64,000 nt of DNA from Rotaria sordida (Eukaryota > Rotifera > Eurotatoria > Philodinida > Philodinidae): assembly GCA_905250125.1 (NCBI GenBank), contig CAJNOL010000032.1, positions 124,001 through 188,000 of the forward strand, written 5' to 3'. The notes beneath the pieces are model-generated. The model saw only the letters and a program-made list of their open reading frames with translations. It ran no database searches and was not told where the DNA came from. A program made the position numbers and the translations under genes. This document shows, in pieces, positions 10,298 to 23,435 of this stretch. Positions within the stretch are counted from its first letter, which is position 1. Each line of letters begins with the position of its first letter.

Positions 10298-13200
10298 TTA
10301 TTCTCGATTACCGCCCACATCACGATTATCAGATGATGGACGTTCATTTTCATCGTCACTTTCATTGGCACGCCAACTAAAATTAATCATTGAAGAAAAT
10401 TAAATAATTTTCAAAAATAAACAAACCTATTTAAACGTTGTTTTTCTCGTGTACGCCAACTACTACTTTCATCTGGTCGTCGCGAATTTTCAGATAGATT
10501 TGAACCACTACGAGGATTATCTCGTGCTTCATCTGTCATACGTGCTTTTGGTTTCCAAAATCCACTTGATGATGATGATGATTCACCTGGACGTTGATAT
10601 GATGGACGATCATTATCAGTTCGTGATCTATTTACAAAATCAATAGATAAAAACTGTTAGTGCAATTCGAGTAGGATTAAAACGTTAAACACAATGCAGT
10701 TGCTGTTATTGATCACAGGGTACTTATTTTATTCTATCGATTTTCGAACACATTTCTTCACCATTACTCTTGAGAAATGCAATAAGTAGATCATATATTA
10801 TAATGAGACATAAATCTATGATTGCATATCAACAAAGTCTGTCGCAATCTGTGACCTGGAGAAGGGGGCAGAAAAAGGAGGCTAGTAGCAATCTCTACAA
10901 TTGCTGTAGCTAAGAGCTTGGTATTTTGCGTAAATATGGTTTGCACTTGATGCTGATTATCTATGCTTATCTAGCCCCTTTTACTCGTAAGATTTTTGAA
11001 AAAGAGTTTTTTTTTTGCTGAATTTTTCAACAAAACTCTAATCAAGTCGAAAGTTGGCATTTGAGCTTTGGCTTGAAACTTTGCACAGAGAGTGTTCTTA
11101 ATGAAACTAGTTTATTTCAAAAGTTTTAGTTTTTTTTTCGTTGCTTCTGTCGTAAGATATGAACATAAACACAAAATTTTCTTTTTCTCTTACCATAGAA
11201 GCAACGACAAAAACTGAAACTTTCACAATGAACTAGTCACATTAGGAACATTATTTGTGGAAAATTTCAAGTTGAAATTCGAAGTCAACTTTCAACGTGA
11301 TCTGAGAGAAACTATGAGATTGTGTTGAAAAATTCACTAGAAATTTGATATCATAAGATAGAAGACCTGAAAAACTAAATCATTCTATATATTTGAACTT
11401 GTATTATCTATTGGAAACTTAATCAATCTGAAAAATAATTACTACACAAGTCACTTTGAATGAATCTGCATCGGAGATTAATATTTGAGACGTCGTATCT
11501 CAATAAGAGCTTAAATTTGCATCTTTGCGCATTCATTAAAGTTAGTTGATGATATGCTCTATTTGATAGTAAATTCAAATTCAAATAAAAAGTCTCGAAA
11601 AAATTCATTGAAACTATTGCCTTATTCATCAGTCATTATTTTTTTTTTGATATGGTTATGAGTAGATTTTTAGTCCTATTGGAGTAGAAAGAACCTCAAA
11701 AAGTGTGAAATATCTGTAGTGTATAGTAAACATATAACACTAAATAAGTGTGTAATATCTAATGAAAATAGAACTTCAATTTGAAACATATTTTACTTGT
11801 ACGGTCCTATTAGTGATGTTCATCGATTTTACTTACTTTGTAGTAGCTGTTGTAGGACGACTAGTCGCTCGCAATTAGAAAATTCAAGGTGCAATTAAAT
11901 GCAAATATATAGCAGCTTTAATGAAAGCTACAAAATAAGTTCAAATCTCAGAAATTGATTTTACCGACTGACTATCCACTGTATGATGGGTGCAAATTTC
12001 TATCCTATATACATTTCAACATCCCGTTTGGATTGTGTTTCACAAAAATAAGAATCACACATTCGATTGAAAAAACTTTTTTTTTAAATCTTACGGATTA
12101 GGACGTTTCTTTTCTACAGTTTGCCATTTGCCTCCTGCTTCAGAATTTCGTTCTGTCCGTCGATCTGATGATGATGGTGATGATTGTTGTTGTTGTTGTG
12201 ATGATGATGATGATGATAATCCTCGTCTATCGTCACGATTTTGTTGATCAGTTCTTGATTTTAATTTCCATGAATCACTTGATGCTCCTTTATTCATTGA
12301 TGGTTCATCCAAACGTCGATCATTACCTCCTCTTGGACTAAAGTTGATAATATAATATTATAAAAAAATAAAAACAATTTCTAATATTTACCGTTGATCT
12401 TCATTTCGATTACGCCAACTATCTTTCGAATCAGCATATGATGATGATGGAGTATCCTCATTATCACGTTGTGGACGTCGCCATGGTCGACTTTAAAAAA
12501 AAAAATTTTGTAAATATTAAAAAAAACTATTACAAAATTTTAAATAAAATACAAACCTATCGGTTTTATCTTTATCTTGATAATTAGTAGTCGAACGACG
12601 ATTTGTAGTTGATGTAGTTCGTGAAGCTTCTCGTTCTTCTTGTAATTTTCTTTCAACTTCTTCTTCACGTTGACGTTGTCTTTTAGCTTGTTCATCTAAT
12701 TTTTTATTTTTTTCTTCAGTCTCTGCACGCATTTTTGCTAAACGTTCAACTTCTTGACGTCTTAATTCTGCTTGTATTTTTTGTTGTTTTTCATTTTCTT
12801 TTTGTTGTTTTTCTAATTGTTTTTGTTTTTTCCAATCTTGTTTTTTCTTTTCAATATGTTCACGACGTAATTGTTCTAAACGTTGTTGACGTGCAATATG
12901 TAAACGTTGTTCAAATGTTTGCATTTGTAAAACAAAATCTTCATGTCTTTGTCCACGTATAGATTGAAGAAAATCTTTTTTATCATTTTCCATACGTATA
13001 AGACGTTCACGTCGTTCAATAGCACGTTCACGTTCAGCAAGTTGTATATGATAACGTTGTTGTATTTCTTCTTGACTTTGTTTTTGCATTAAAGGAATTT
13101 CTGTTTCATGTAATGCACGAATAAGAAAATCAACTTTTTTATATTGAATTTTTAATTTTTCTTTTTGTTCTCGACTATATTTTATAACAGCATCAATATG

Positions 13201-16200
13201 TAAAGAATTTAATGATTCAGGATCATATTTATATAATTCTTCTTCACCAATAAGTTCAATTATTTTACGACCAATTTCAGATTCACGTAATTTATCAATA
13301 GCAATTTTCATATTAAAACGATGTTCTTCTTTTTCACGTTCTAATGCTGCTTCAGCAAGACGACGTTTTTGATCAGCTTCACGACGACTTTTATCTTCTT
13401 TTTCACGTTCATCTTGTTGATGTCGAGAAACAATTTCAGCTTGTCTGATCTAATTTTAGAATAAAAGAATAATTTTGTTAAAAATTTTTATTTTTTCGTT
13501 TCTTGGATGTCTATATTTAATAAGATTAAGTTATTTTTTTATCTTACCTTTGATATTGATTCTTTTTCTTTTTCTTCTTTATAACGTTCAATAAGTTCTC
13601 GTCGTTTTAATATTTCTTTACGTTGTATTAATTCATCTCGATAATAAGTTTGAGCAATTTCTCGTCGTAATTTATCATTACGTTCTTTATTAGCTTTATC
13701 ATTAATAATTTCCATAGATGAATAAAGTGCACGTGATATTGATATAAGTTGATTACGTATTTGTTCATTTGGCATTTTTTGAATAATATTTGTTTTTAAA
13801 CCAGTTTCATTCGGTGTTAATTGTCCACTTGAAAGACTTAAATCTGTACCAAATGTTAATGCTTTTGATTTATGTTCAATTCGAACTTGAACATCATTAT
13901 TTTTTGCAGCATTAACAATAATTTTTTCTAAACGATGTTTATCCATAGGTGGTGCAAGATCAATAAAACGTTTTAATTCAATTGTTTGATAAACTTGTGA
14001 AATTTGTTGAAGTAAACGAACAACAGTAACATCACGTAATGCTGACATATATTGTGAATATTCAGGTTGAGCAAGTTTTTCAACAAATTGAATACTTTCT
14101 TCCATTTTTGATGATAATTTTAATGGATTAAATTCAACTTCTAACCATTCATACATATTTTTTAATTCAGGATAAACAAAATTTAAAACACCTTGTTTAA
14201 TCATATCACGTATAAGACTTGCACGTGTTGGAATTTGTTGTAATGATAATAAACTTGTTAAACGTTTTTGTTTTTCATTAATTGTTTCATCTGTTTCTAA
14301 ATGTTCATCAATTTGTGTTCGTGGTGTTGGTAATGGAATTGAAAGTATAGATAACACTAAAAAAGAAAAATATATATATATATATATATATGAATTAAAA
14401 TAAAGAAAATGTTCAATAGAAAATATGTAACTTACAAGCTTTTGTTGATAAACGACTTAATTCAGCATGTGTTATATTCTTTTTTTGTTCTTTATGTAAA
14501 ACATATAATTTAAGAACAGTTGTTGCATGAAATACATAATTTCCTGCTTTCCAAAAAACTAATGCTACTTTATTATAATAAGATGCTAATTGTTGTGGTC
14601 TTGGTGTTTTTTTCGAAATTGTTGTGAATGCATGAATATCTTCAACTGCTTTAAAAGCTTCCTAAAAATAAGAATTCATCCTATGAAACATTATCTGAAA
14701 GGAATTTTATTGAAGGATAGAATGAGAAATTTAGACTCCCGTACAGACCACGACAAACACCTTAGCAACATCAGTCCTCTTCATCACAGACATTGTTGAT
14801 ATACGATCAAAGATGGCATAGTAGTGGACAAAAGTCTTCACTTCATCGAATCTTAGCTATCATATATGCTGGAGATCTGCAAATTTTTGCATACATACCC
14901 TACTGCGAATGTTGATCAGAAGCAAAACTACACTACGATAGCTTAAGTATGGAGGGAATTATGATAAACTGTATCTATTTTCGCTTCTAGTTCATTAATC
15001 GGAAAAATTCTGTCTAATAAAGTTTGAATTGGTTTTTTTTAATTAAATACATAACTAAAACTGGGTATTTAAGCATACAATTGGAGCCCCATCTATGGCC
15101 ATTCTTGACTAAAAAGATGAGGTTATTTGCTGGAAGATTACTATCTCTGAGTTCTCCACACGAATGCGATGATCATCAGCATTCTATTTCCTTTTAGTAC
15201 AAGATCCTTTTCTATTTAACTATTGGCGAAGCTTCTCTAGAAGTTAAAGTTCGCTTCATTAAACTATTATTGAGTTATGGTTTTGAAAGGACAATAGATA
15301 GTTTTCTTCAGACTAGTGACTACAATTCTAGAAAGACTAAACTTTCTTTTCAAAGTTATGAAGTTCAAAAGAACAATAGATGCCATCCACTAATATCCAT
15401 TATAATTCTCTTTGTTACATAAACAATTAAGATGCAGCTGTACCTCTATCCTACATTCTTGATGAAGTAGAGACTTTTGTTCACTATTGTATTTTTGGAC
15501 AATGATGGTGAAGAAATGCGTCCCAAAATAGATAAAATAAAGTAGTCATCTTGTGATTAACAAGAGTAGCTGTATCGTATTTAACATTCTAATCTCAAAG
15601 TAATTGTGCTAATAGTTTATCTAATGTTTTTTTTTTGTTGCTGTTTTCATAAACTACCTGCCATAATTCCATAGCAATAGCTGTATCAAGTTGAACTAAA
15701 CGTGTTTCTAAATGAAGTGCTTGTGTTTCTGGTAATTGAAAATTCACACTATACATTTGTTGTGAATATTTTTGTGATTGTGTAAAATGTGTTCGAATTG
15801 TATCACATAATTTTCGAAATTCAGGTCGACGATTATATTGTTGACAAAAACGAAAACCCATTTGTGCAACTTCTTGATAGATTTTTTCAACACGATTATT
15901 ATTTTTTAATAAATCTAAGCATTGTTTATAAGATTCCCAAACAAATTTTAACCATGGTGCAAGCATATCACGATCAGTACGATCTTGTTGTGATTCACCA
16001 CTAACTGCACTGAGTAAAAGACTGAAAAAAAAAGAAAAGATAACTTGATTGACTGAGTTACTATTGCAAAACAAAGAGTAGGTATTAGATTTTTGAAAAT
16101 TTATTGACATTCAATATTAATCATGATCGACAGTCTAGCAATCGGTACATATACACATGGAAGAGGAATCTAATTGACTCGAGATTATTACATCATTTAA

Positions 16201-18476
16201 TACTTTATTTGAAGTAAAGCGTATCAATCGTTTGTTGGGTTATTTTCAATCGATTAACAAGAATGCTTTCATCACTCGACCGCTACACATGAAATCTTGA
16301 ACTTTTCGCTCAAATTTTGCAGACAAACCTAATGCTTCTATTCGAATGATGGTCTAAACTTAAGTCTAATTTCTCAAGAAACATCAATAAAATAAACTTC
16401 GATTAAATCAATAAAACTATTTGATTATTTTAATAAGGGTACTCAAAATTTTCTTTCGACACGTTTTATTAGTGAAAAATGACATATCAATAAAATTTCC
16501 CAACCGATTTAGTTACACCTCTAGTTCGAATCTAAATATAGAAAATAGTGTCCTATAGGAACGCTTATTTGCACTCTGTTACTCTCAGTAATGAGAATGA
16601 TATTAAAAATTAACGTTCCGGAAAAGAGTTTGTCTTATGTTCATATACATTAAGATAAGTTCGTCTAGAAGTTTTCTATTTTGACATAATTACTTATCTA
16701 TATTTCCAATTCTAATTTTATTATTATTTGAACTTATATCAAACTGTGTAAAATGTAATAGTACGTGAAGTTTGTATATGACAATGATATTTTTTCTCAA
16801 ACATAAAATATAAAACAGAAATAGAGATTCCGAAATTTTTATGACAATTGAAAAAAATCGTTCTTATAGAACGTGACTAGAAAATTTATTTTGAGTATTC
16901 TAAATGCTGCAAATAAGTCTTTACTCAAAATCTATCGTTAGGTTAGAACATCTTTAAACAATATATACTAACCTCTGTTGCAAAAGTCTTTAGACAAAAT
17001 GTTCGTTCGTTTTCCGATCACTTAAAAGCAATTAGTGGGAGTCAAAAGCAGTTAGTAAGACTCAGAATGTTGTGCTCTTTCCGAAAATGGACTCAGAAAT
17101 TTTGTGTCTGTTTTTGTTCGAGAGTAGTGAGGACATCTTTGAAAGACCTAAAAAATTAGTTTGGACGGAAAAGTTTTTCGTACATTTTCACTATTGGGAT
17201 CCGAAACTAAAAGTTGAAATTTTTGTTGATAGATTAGCTTGTAGAGCAAAATTTACCCTACAAAACGCACTATTTGACTTTCTTTTTATCTTCCAATAAG
17301 GTACCTAAATTTTCGTTTTTCTGTATCACCCTCATTTTGGAAAATCGACTTTTTGACGAAAGCGCGTTTTACGTAGAAAGTAGTTCTTGAGAATATGCTT
17401 ATAGGTTCAAGCTAGAGCTTAGTGCGATATCACGTTTTGTAAAGACGTGTTCGCTCTACAAAATCACCGACTCCGACAATTTTTAGCACCTTCCCAAAGG
17501 GATTTATGGGAGTTAGCAAAAACCCTGTTTATTCGTCGTCCAAACCAATTTTTAGACCTTTCAAAGATTCCTTCACTTCTCCCAAACAAAAACAGACATC
17601 CAATTTCTGAGTGCATATTCGGAAAGAGCATAAGATTCTGGTAATAACCTATAGTTTTTCACTCGTCTAAAATACTTTCAAGCATGCCAAAAAAGAACAA
17701 ACATTGTGTCCAGAAACTTCGGCACACCCGTTCCGTCCAAACTAATTTTTCAGGCCTTTCAAACATTTCCTCACTACTCTCGAACAAAAACAGACACAAC
17801 ATTTCTGAGTCCATATTCGGAAAGAGCACAAAATTCTGAGTCTTACTAACTGCTTTTGACTCGCACTAGTTGCTTTTAAGTGATCGGAAAACGAACGAAC
17901 ATTTTGTCTAAAGACTTTTGCAACAGAGGTTATTTTCAATAAGAAATAATGTAAATAAGAATATATTCATTTTTTAATACCTTTCCGGTGTTTGTAGAAC
18001 TTCCAAATCATCAATATCTACAAGAGCATTTGTAGCTTCTTTTCGAGCATTTAAACATCGTTGTTCACCTTGTTTGAGAAATTTCATAATAACATCTTCA
18101 AGTGATTTAACTGATACCTAATGATAATTAAAATGAATTTGTGTTCTTTTTTTTTTTTCTTAATTAAATTCTAACCGTTTGTGAAATTGTTTTATATTGA
18201 TGAAGACCATCTTTAGCCAATTGACTTTTTTTTAATTCAACACATAAATCCAAAAATTTTTCCATTAATGGTTCATGTGTTTTCGTCCATGTTCGATGAC
18301 GACGTGATGTTATAACTTCAAAAAGTGTTTCCAAAGCACGTTGTTTTCTACCAACATCAATTAATTCTAAATTTTTTTAATGATAAAACAAAAATAGATA
18401 TTAATCATTGAAATATAAATAAAATTAATTTACCATCTGCTCGTCGTAGAGCACTTTCAGGCTTCATGAAAACCAT
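10298..18476 (-). CDS. EIF3A: Eukaryotic translation initiation factor 3 subunit A
   Basis: Scaffold subunit of the eIF3 complex, which binds the 40S ribosome during initiation. Eleven exons join in frame to 1094 aa: 18434-18476, 18176-18366, 17981-18117, 15658-16021, 14436-14661, 13548-14356, 12557-13449, 12392-12490, 12095-12337, 10427-10627 and 10298-10376. The N-terminus (KPESALRRADELIDVGRKQRAL, HRTWTKTHEPLMEKFLDLCVELKKSQLAKDGLHQYK) and the middle (AVSGESQQDRTDRD.LAPWLKFVWESYKQCLDLLKNN, HLETRLVQLDTAIAMELWQ, YEWLEVEFNPLKLSSK, the PCI region) match the family closely. A long charged helix follows, rich in E/R/K/Q. The C-terminal tail is Ser/Arg/Asp-rich with recurring S-W-R/K motifs, and the protein is shorter than the human one (1382 aa). 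Long introns are 10628-12094, 14662-15657 and 16022-17980; the first and last hold inverted-repeat elements. Confidence 0.95.
11015..11340. repeat. Imperfect palindrome (foldback) in the second-last eIF3a intron
   Basis: Positions about 11019-11162 pair with 11178-11335 as inverted repeats. Shared blocks in the same order are GAATTTTTCAACA, GTTCTTAATG/GTTCCTAATG, ACTAGTT, CGTTGCTTCTGT/CGTTGCTTCTAT and GTAAGA. The arms are about 150 bp with mismatches and almost no loop. No ORF is present. It lies inside the 1467-bp intron 10628-12094. Confidence 0.7.
14371..14391. repeat. TA dinucleotide microsatellite
   Basis: About ten TA units in the short intron between two eIF3a exons, just upstream (gene sense) of the acceptor at 14357. 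Confidence 0.9.
16971..17930. mobile_element. TA-flanked MITE with about 195-bp inverted arms, in an eIF3a intron
   Basis: Arms 16971-17165 and 17737-17930 are long inverted repeats with few mismatches. The element begins ACCTCTGTTGCAAAAGTC and ends with its complement, CTTTTGCAACAGAGGT. TA lies immediately outside on both sides (16969-16970 and 17931-17932), the target-site duplication expected of Tc1/mariner-type transposition. A third, diverged copy of part of the right arm lies inside at about 17534-17645 in direct orientation. No transposase-length ORF was found, so it is non-autonomous. It occupies half of the 1959-bp intron 16022-17980. Confidence 0.85.
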
Positions 18477-21134
18477 TGTTGTAGTTTTTTTCTTTAAATC
18501 TGAAACGCAAATCAAACTTTCGAATATTTAATAATGTCAATATTGATTTGTAGTGATAAAATCCTTCTGTTCGATAAAAAAAAACAAATTAACACCTTTA
18601 TTCTCTTCTATTAAACTAAATAGCCATTTTTTACGAAATTTCTTCCTTGTGTTTATTGGCTAGTTTACGTAAAAAATTTTATTTCGTAAATAATGGAAAT
18701 AAGGCTATATATTATTCATCATTAAGGATTTTTCTTTCGAGAAAATTGCGCAATTTGATTTTTATACAAGAATATTGATTATTAATTTTATACAATATTT
18801 GTACACTAGTGTCATCTGTATGTGAAGCATGCTTGGTATTACATTGATAAGAAGAGATTGTTATTTTGTAATATTTAAATGACGTAAAGGGATTGTAGTG
18901 GGAAAGAAAATTTATTATCTTTGATATCTTATAGTGAAAGACCATCAAACAATGATACTTTGTTACAATCATTGCATACGAACCGTAAACCTACAATATT
19001 TCCACCGTATCTACACAGTTGCATTGGTCGTTTGATTGTATACGGTTAAATTACAACATTCTGACGGTTGTACATGGTGTATTTGCATCTAATATAAACT
19101 TATTATCTGTAGTCATATTCTTGCCATAAGTTATCGTAAATACATCGTAAGTAGGTTTTCTTCGTGATTGAAGAGCTACTTCACAACTAAAATACATTAA
19201 CTTTATATAGTCATTTTTGCAATATGAATATCTGTAATTATATCATAATTACTTGATCGAACTGATCAAGAATTATCGATTATTCATCATGATATTTTTC
19301 TCAGACAGCGCAGATATCTGGCGTCAACGACAGCCGTATAAAACACTGTACCAGCCCGTAATACGGCTATTGAAGCATCATATTTGTTAATCTGGGAAGG
19401 ATTATTTTTGAAATCGAAGAAAAACTGTTGATAAACGAATAATATGCTCGTCTTAATGGAAAGGTTATTGATAAATTTTGATAGTACTTTTTCATTTTCT
19501 TCCATAATTCATTGATATTTATTTAATTCAAATGATGTTTCATTGTTGAAAAACAACTTCTTCAAATTTGTGATAACTCAAAAATGAAATGATTATACAT
19601 CCAAAAATAGAAACAGACTATAGATTGTTTTTCTTTTTTTTTTGGTCAATTTTGATATTGATACACAAAAAAAAGTATCGAACTTATAAAGCTATCTCTA
19701 TAATCATCTTGTTTTCTGAACAAAATATCGAAAATAAGCATATATATCCAAATTCAGTTTCCGATATTATTTATTATAAAGTTAATGATTTTCATGTCAT
19801 TTTATAGAATAACTTGTAACAACACATTCGAAATAAACAGATTCTTTTTGTCGTATATACCTGATTAATATTTATGATAAATATTGATTTTTCTATTGAT
19901 TCTTTTTTTTTGCTGTTATCAAAAAGAGAATCAAATGTGAATCGAATGTAACTAATAGAAAAACTAAAAATCCTATTATTTTATACCTACTTGCAAAGAA
20001 TAACGAACGTAAGATCATCCTTTGTGATTGATTAGATATTTGAAAATCATTTATACCTACCTATGTCGTCAAACTTCACTCAGTTTTGATGATTAATCGC
20101 GATTGATAAGTGATTTTTCGCATATAAATCAGGATTAGTTGGCGACATTGCAACAAACTTCAACAATAAGAATTTATAATTTTTTTTTTCTTGGTTTTAT
20201 ATGGGGAAGAACTTTGAAAGTGATTTAATCGCGATATTATCTCACGATTAATTACTCTAATAGATCATCGATTTTCGTGCAATTTTGGTCACATGGATAG
20301 ATCTAGTGTTGAAAAAATATTTTGAAATTGTTGTTGGATGAAAATGTTTGATGAGAAACAATAGAGTAACAAAAGTGATTAAAGCAAAGAATAGAAAAGA
20401 TCTAGTAGAAATCGAATACCCCATATTATTCGAATGATTTCAATCATAATATTTTATGATTAAAAATGTGCGAGACTAAAATTTGGAGATTTACTGGAAC
20501 TAGATCGGGACCGAACCACAAAAAAGTTGTCTCAACTAGAACTGACGATTACAAATAAATATTCTATGGTTTAAGCAAATTATCTTCAAAAATCGTATCA
20601 ATCAGAACAGTGTTCAAGTGAGATGACCAAAAAAATGCTAGTCATCGACTGAATAAATAAAAAAAAACCGAGTGTTGAAGAAGTTTTTTAGATGTGATAT
20701 GAATAAATTCTGGAATAATTTTCTCTACACCGGGAACCGGAACCAAAAAAAAAACTTGGTTCCGCACATCTCTAGTTATTATGTTCAAATGATTTTTGAC
20801 TAACAACTGAATCACATGACAATAAAAATTTTAATTTTTATACTATCAATTCTATTACTGGCATAGTCATAATTATTTTATTCAGTAATGTATCTCGAAC
20901 TTTACTAAGTTAGATGTAGAAATAATTTAATGACCATTGCTACCTAAGATCTCCATATTTTCAAAATAATCAATGCATGAAATTTGTAGTCAACATATAC
21001 TTTTTTTTTTTGTAATAAGCAGACAAAACAAAAAAAAGATAAGTACAGACTAGAAAAGCATTAGAAAAGAAAAACATTGTTATTTATTTTTAACTTCATG
21101 ATGAAGTAACAACTAAATTTTAAGAATTTAATTT
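18477..21134. other. Intergenic, nothing recognised
   Basis: About 2.7 kb between the eIF3a start and the 3' end of the channel gene. Open frames here, such as 72 codons at 19287-19505, show no family resemblance and no splice context. The segment upstream of 18476 should contain the eIF3a promoter, but no clear core element stands out. Confidence 0.4.
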
Positions 21135-23047
21135 TCAATCATCATGTGATATTAATAATGACGAAATTTGTTTAGAAATTTCAGTAAATTCTTTTTGATT
21201 ATTTTCACATTTACATGTAGATTCAACTGAAGGTGATCGTGATACTTTTACTGAACATCGAACTGAAACCGGTTGTAAAATAGGTGAACGATGACGTTGC
21301 TTTGGTGTTAATCCTGATGGTGATACAGATTCATCAATTGATGATAATCGTGGTTGTGTAGCCATTTGATTAATAATTGTTTTTGCTACAAGTGTTGCAC
21401 GTCTTTTACGTATTTGATCTAAATTAGGTGGTGGAAATTCCATGGAATCATCATCTTCACAACTTGAACTATTATCAGTCATTGAAGATGATGAAGTTGA
21501 AAAAAGACTATTTTTTCTAAGTGGTAAACTTGATAGAGGTGATTCAGCACAACGATCACATCGTCGAATCATGGTATTAACTTGTACACTTTTATGTAAA
21601 TTTTTTTCATCATTACTATCGTTATTCTTGAGTACTCGAATAAAATCAGTTGAAAGACGACGTAATGGTTCTGCTATACAAATAGGACGATTTGCCGATG
21701 ATGGTTGTAATGATGTAATATTTGTTATATATCGATGTTGAGAAAAAACATGTTCCGATACAGGATTAGATTTAATATCGTTATCTGCTAAGAAATCATC
21801 GGTATTTAAATCATGAGAACCTATTATAATGAAAGTTTGAAAAAAAAAAAAATTTTTTTTTTTTTATGAAATAACTTTTATAATCTTTACCTATTTGTTG
21901 ACTAAATTCTAAAAGATTTTTGAACAATATCTTTCCAATGTTTACTAATAAATTTTCTAGTCTTATTTTTATAGTTTTTACAGATAATAATACAATTGCA
22001 AGACCAATAATTAAATAAATAATTATAAAAAATAAATTATTTTCTTGATTAATTATATTATTCAAATTAATTGTAAATATAGTTGTAAAACATAAATAAA
22101 AACTATCAAATAAAGAATTTGATGGTATAAAATAAGTACCAATAAGAATATAAATAAAAATTGTTAATATTAATTGTTTTAATGTTAAATCATTATCATC
22201 ATTAATATTTTTCAATATATTTAATATATTATTAATATATTGTTGAATTGTTGAAGAAGATTTTAATAAATTCAAATCTTCTTCTTCTATATTTTCTTCA
22301 AATAAAATATTTAATTGTTTATCAATAGGACGAAAAACAAATAATCGACGAATATGAAGAAAATTTCTTGATGTATAAAAATGAAAAATAATTAACGAAA
22401 TATGTTTAATTATTCGTTTTATTAAATAACTTAAATTAATTAAGAAAACTAGTGTTAATGGAATGCCAAATCCTGTATAAATTATTAGAAATAATTTTCC
22501 TAGTTTTGTTTGTGGTATAAATTCATTTGAACCTTTGAAAATAAATTAGGAAAAAACAATCACAAATCAACTATTTAGATGAAAAAAAAAAAAAGACCAT
22601 TTCTATCATTCTTACCTATAGTTGTTAATGTTGTTACAATAAAAAATAAAAATTTCGAAAAATTCCATGATAGATTTTCTTCGAAATCGTTTCGTTTGTT
22701 TTTAATTTCTTCCTCATATAGACTAATATGTTCAGAAACATATTTTGTATATTGTTCTATATCAAATGTTTGTCTTTTTTCGACTATGTTTGATATAAGC
22801 TGCTCTCGTAGAAGAGCTTTTGTTGATGAAGAAGTTTCTTGGTAATCTGTTTCAATTTCTTGAATAATACTAGCACCGATTAGAATATAGATTAAAAAAA
22901 TTAGACAGATTGCTATATGAGGAATGAAAAGTAATGACCAGTATCTAAATAGATACATATTATAAAAAAAAAAGAAAAGATAATTAAAGATTAGAATACA
23001 TACTTAACAGACAAAACCCATTCACGAATGCTAAACTTCTTCGGCAT
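21135..23047 (-). CDS. Two-pore-domain (K2P/TWIK-type) potassium-channel-like protein with atypical filters
   Basis: Four exons join in frame to 566 aa: 23004-23047, 22616-22944, 21891-22532 and 21135-21820. The layout is that of K2P subunits: helix M1 at about 16-40, an extracellular cap-like helix with a coiled stretch (about 45-100), first pore loop (SKFLFFIVTTLTTIG), M2 (KLGKLFLIIYTGFGIPLTLVF), M3 around 235-255, second pore loop (LFDSFYLCFTTIFTINLN), M4 (FFIIIYLIIGLAIVLLSVK), and a long Ser-rich cytoplasmic tail. The TTIG start of filter 1 and the GIPL motif of M2 are diagnostic. However, filter 1 reads T-T-I-G-S-N instead of TTIGYG (residues 122-127), and filter 2 reads F-T-I-N-L-N instead of TTIGFG (277-282). 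The frame is intact, so it is not an obvious pseudogene. Whether it conducts potassium is doubtful. Confidence 0.8.
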
Positions 23048-23435
23048 TGTTAATTAACTAGAAAGAAAAAAGTTTAAAGGACGATATATTATCTCCTTTT
23101 TTATTTTTTGTAAAGAAAAACCATAATTCAATTATCTGCTATTAATCTATATCATTGCACACGCGGTATCGTTTTATCATGACAAAAAAAAAACAATTTA
23201 TTAATCAAGGATATTTATTACGTCAGAGAATCTTATTTATATCATATGGGTTAAAAAGATTGATTTGAATATACTCAACACATACTGTAGATATATAAGA
23301 GTGAATTGTATATAAAGAAAAAGAATAGATTTTTTTATTTGATTGAATTGGAAGGTCAAAATTTTGGATCGCACCCAAATTCCTCCCATTAATCCTTAAA
23401 AAAAAAAGCTTTATTTATATGAATACTTTGTACAC
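23048..23435. other. Upstream region of the channel gene, nothing recognised
   Basis: AT-rich 388 bp 5' of the channel start codon, presumably its promoter. No specific element could be identified. Confidence 0.35.

Noticed and set aside
12735-12962. 75-codon hydrophobic plus-strand frame
   Set aside because: It is antisense to the highly charged eIF3a helix; E/K/R/Q codons read backwards as F/L/V, which explains the apparent membrane segment.
16022-16110. N-terminal extension of the eIF3a frame at 15658-16021 (MSINFQKS...)
   Set aside because: An AG acceptor at 16022-16023 joins this exon to 17981-18117 and gives the family sequence TPES-LLLSAVSGE; the upstream part is intron.
19287-19505. 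72-codon minus-strand frame in the eIF3a-channel gap
   Set aside because: No recognisable domain, no neighbouring splice-compatible coding sequence, and amino-acid content consistent with chance.
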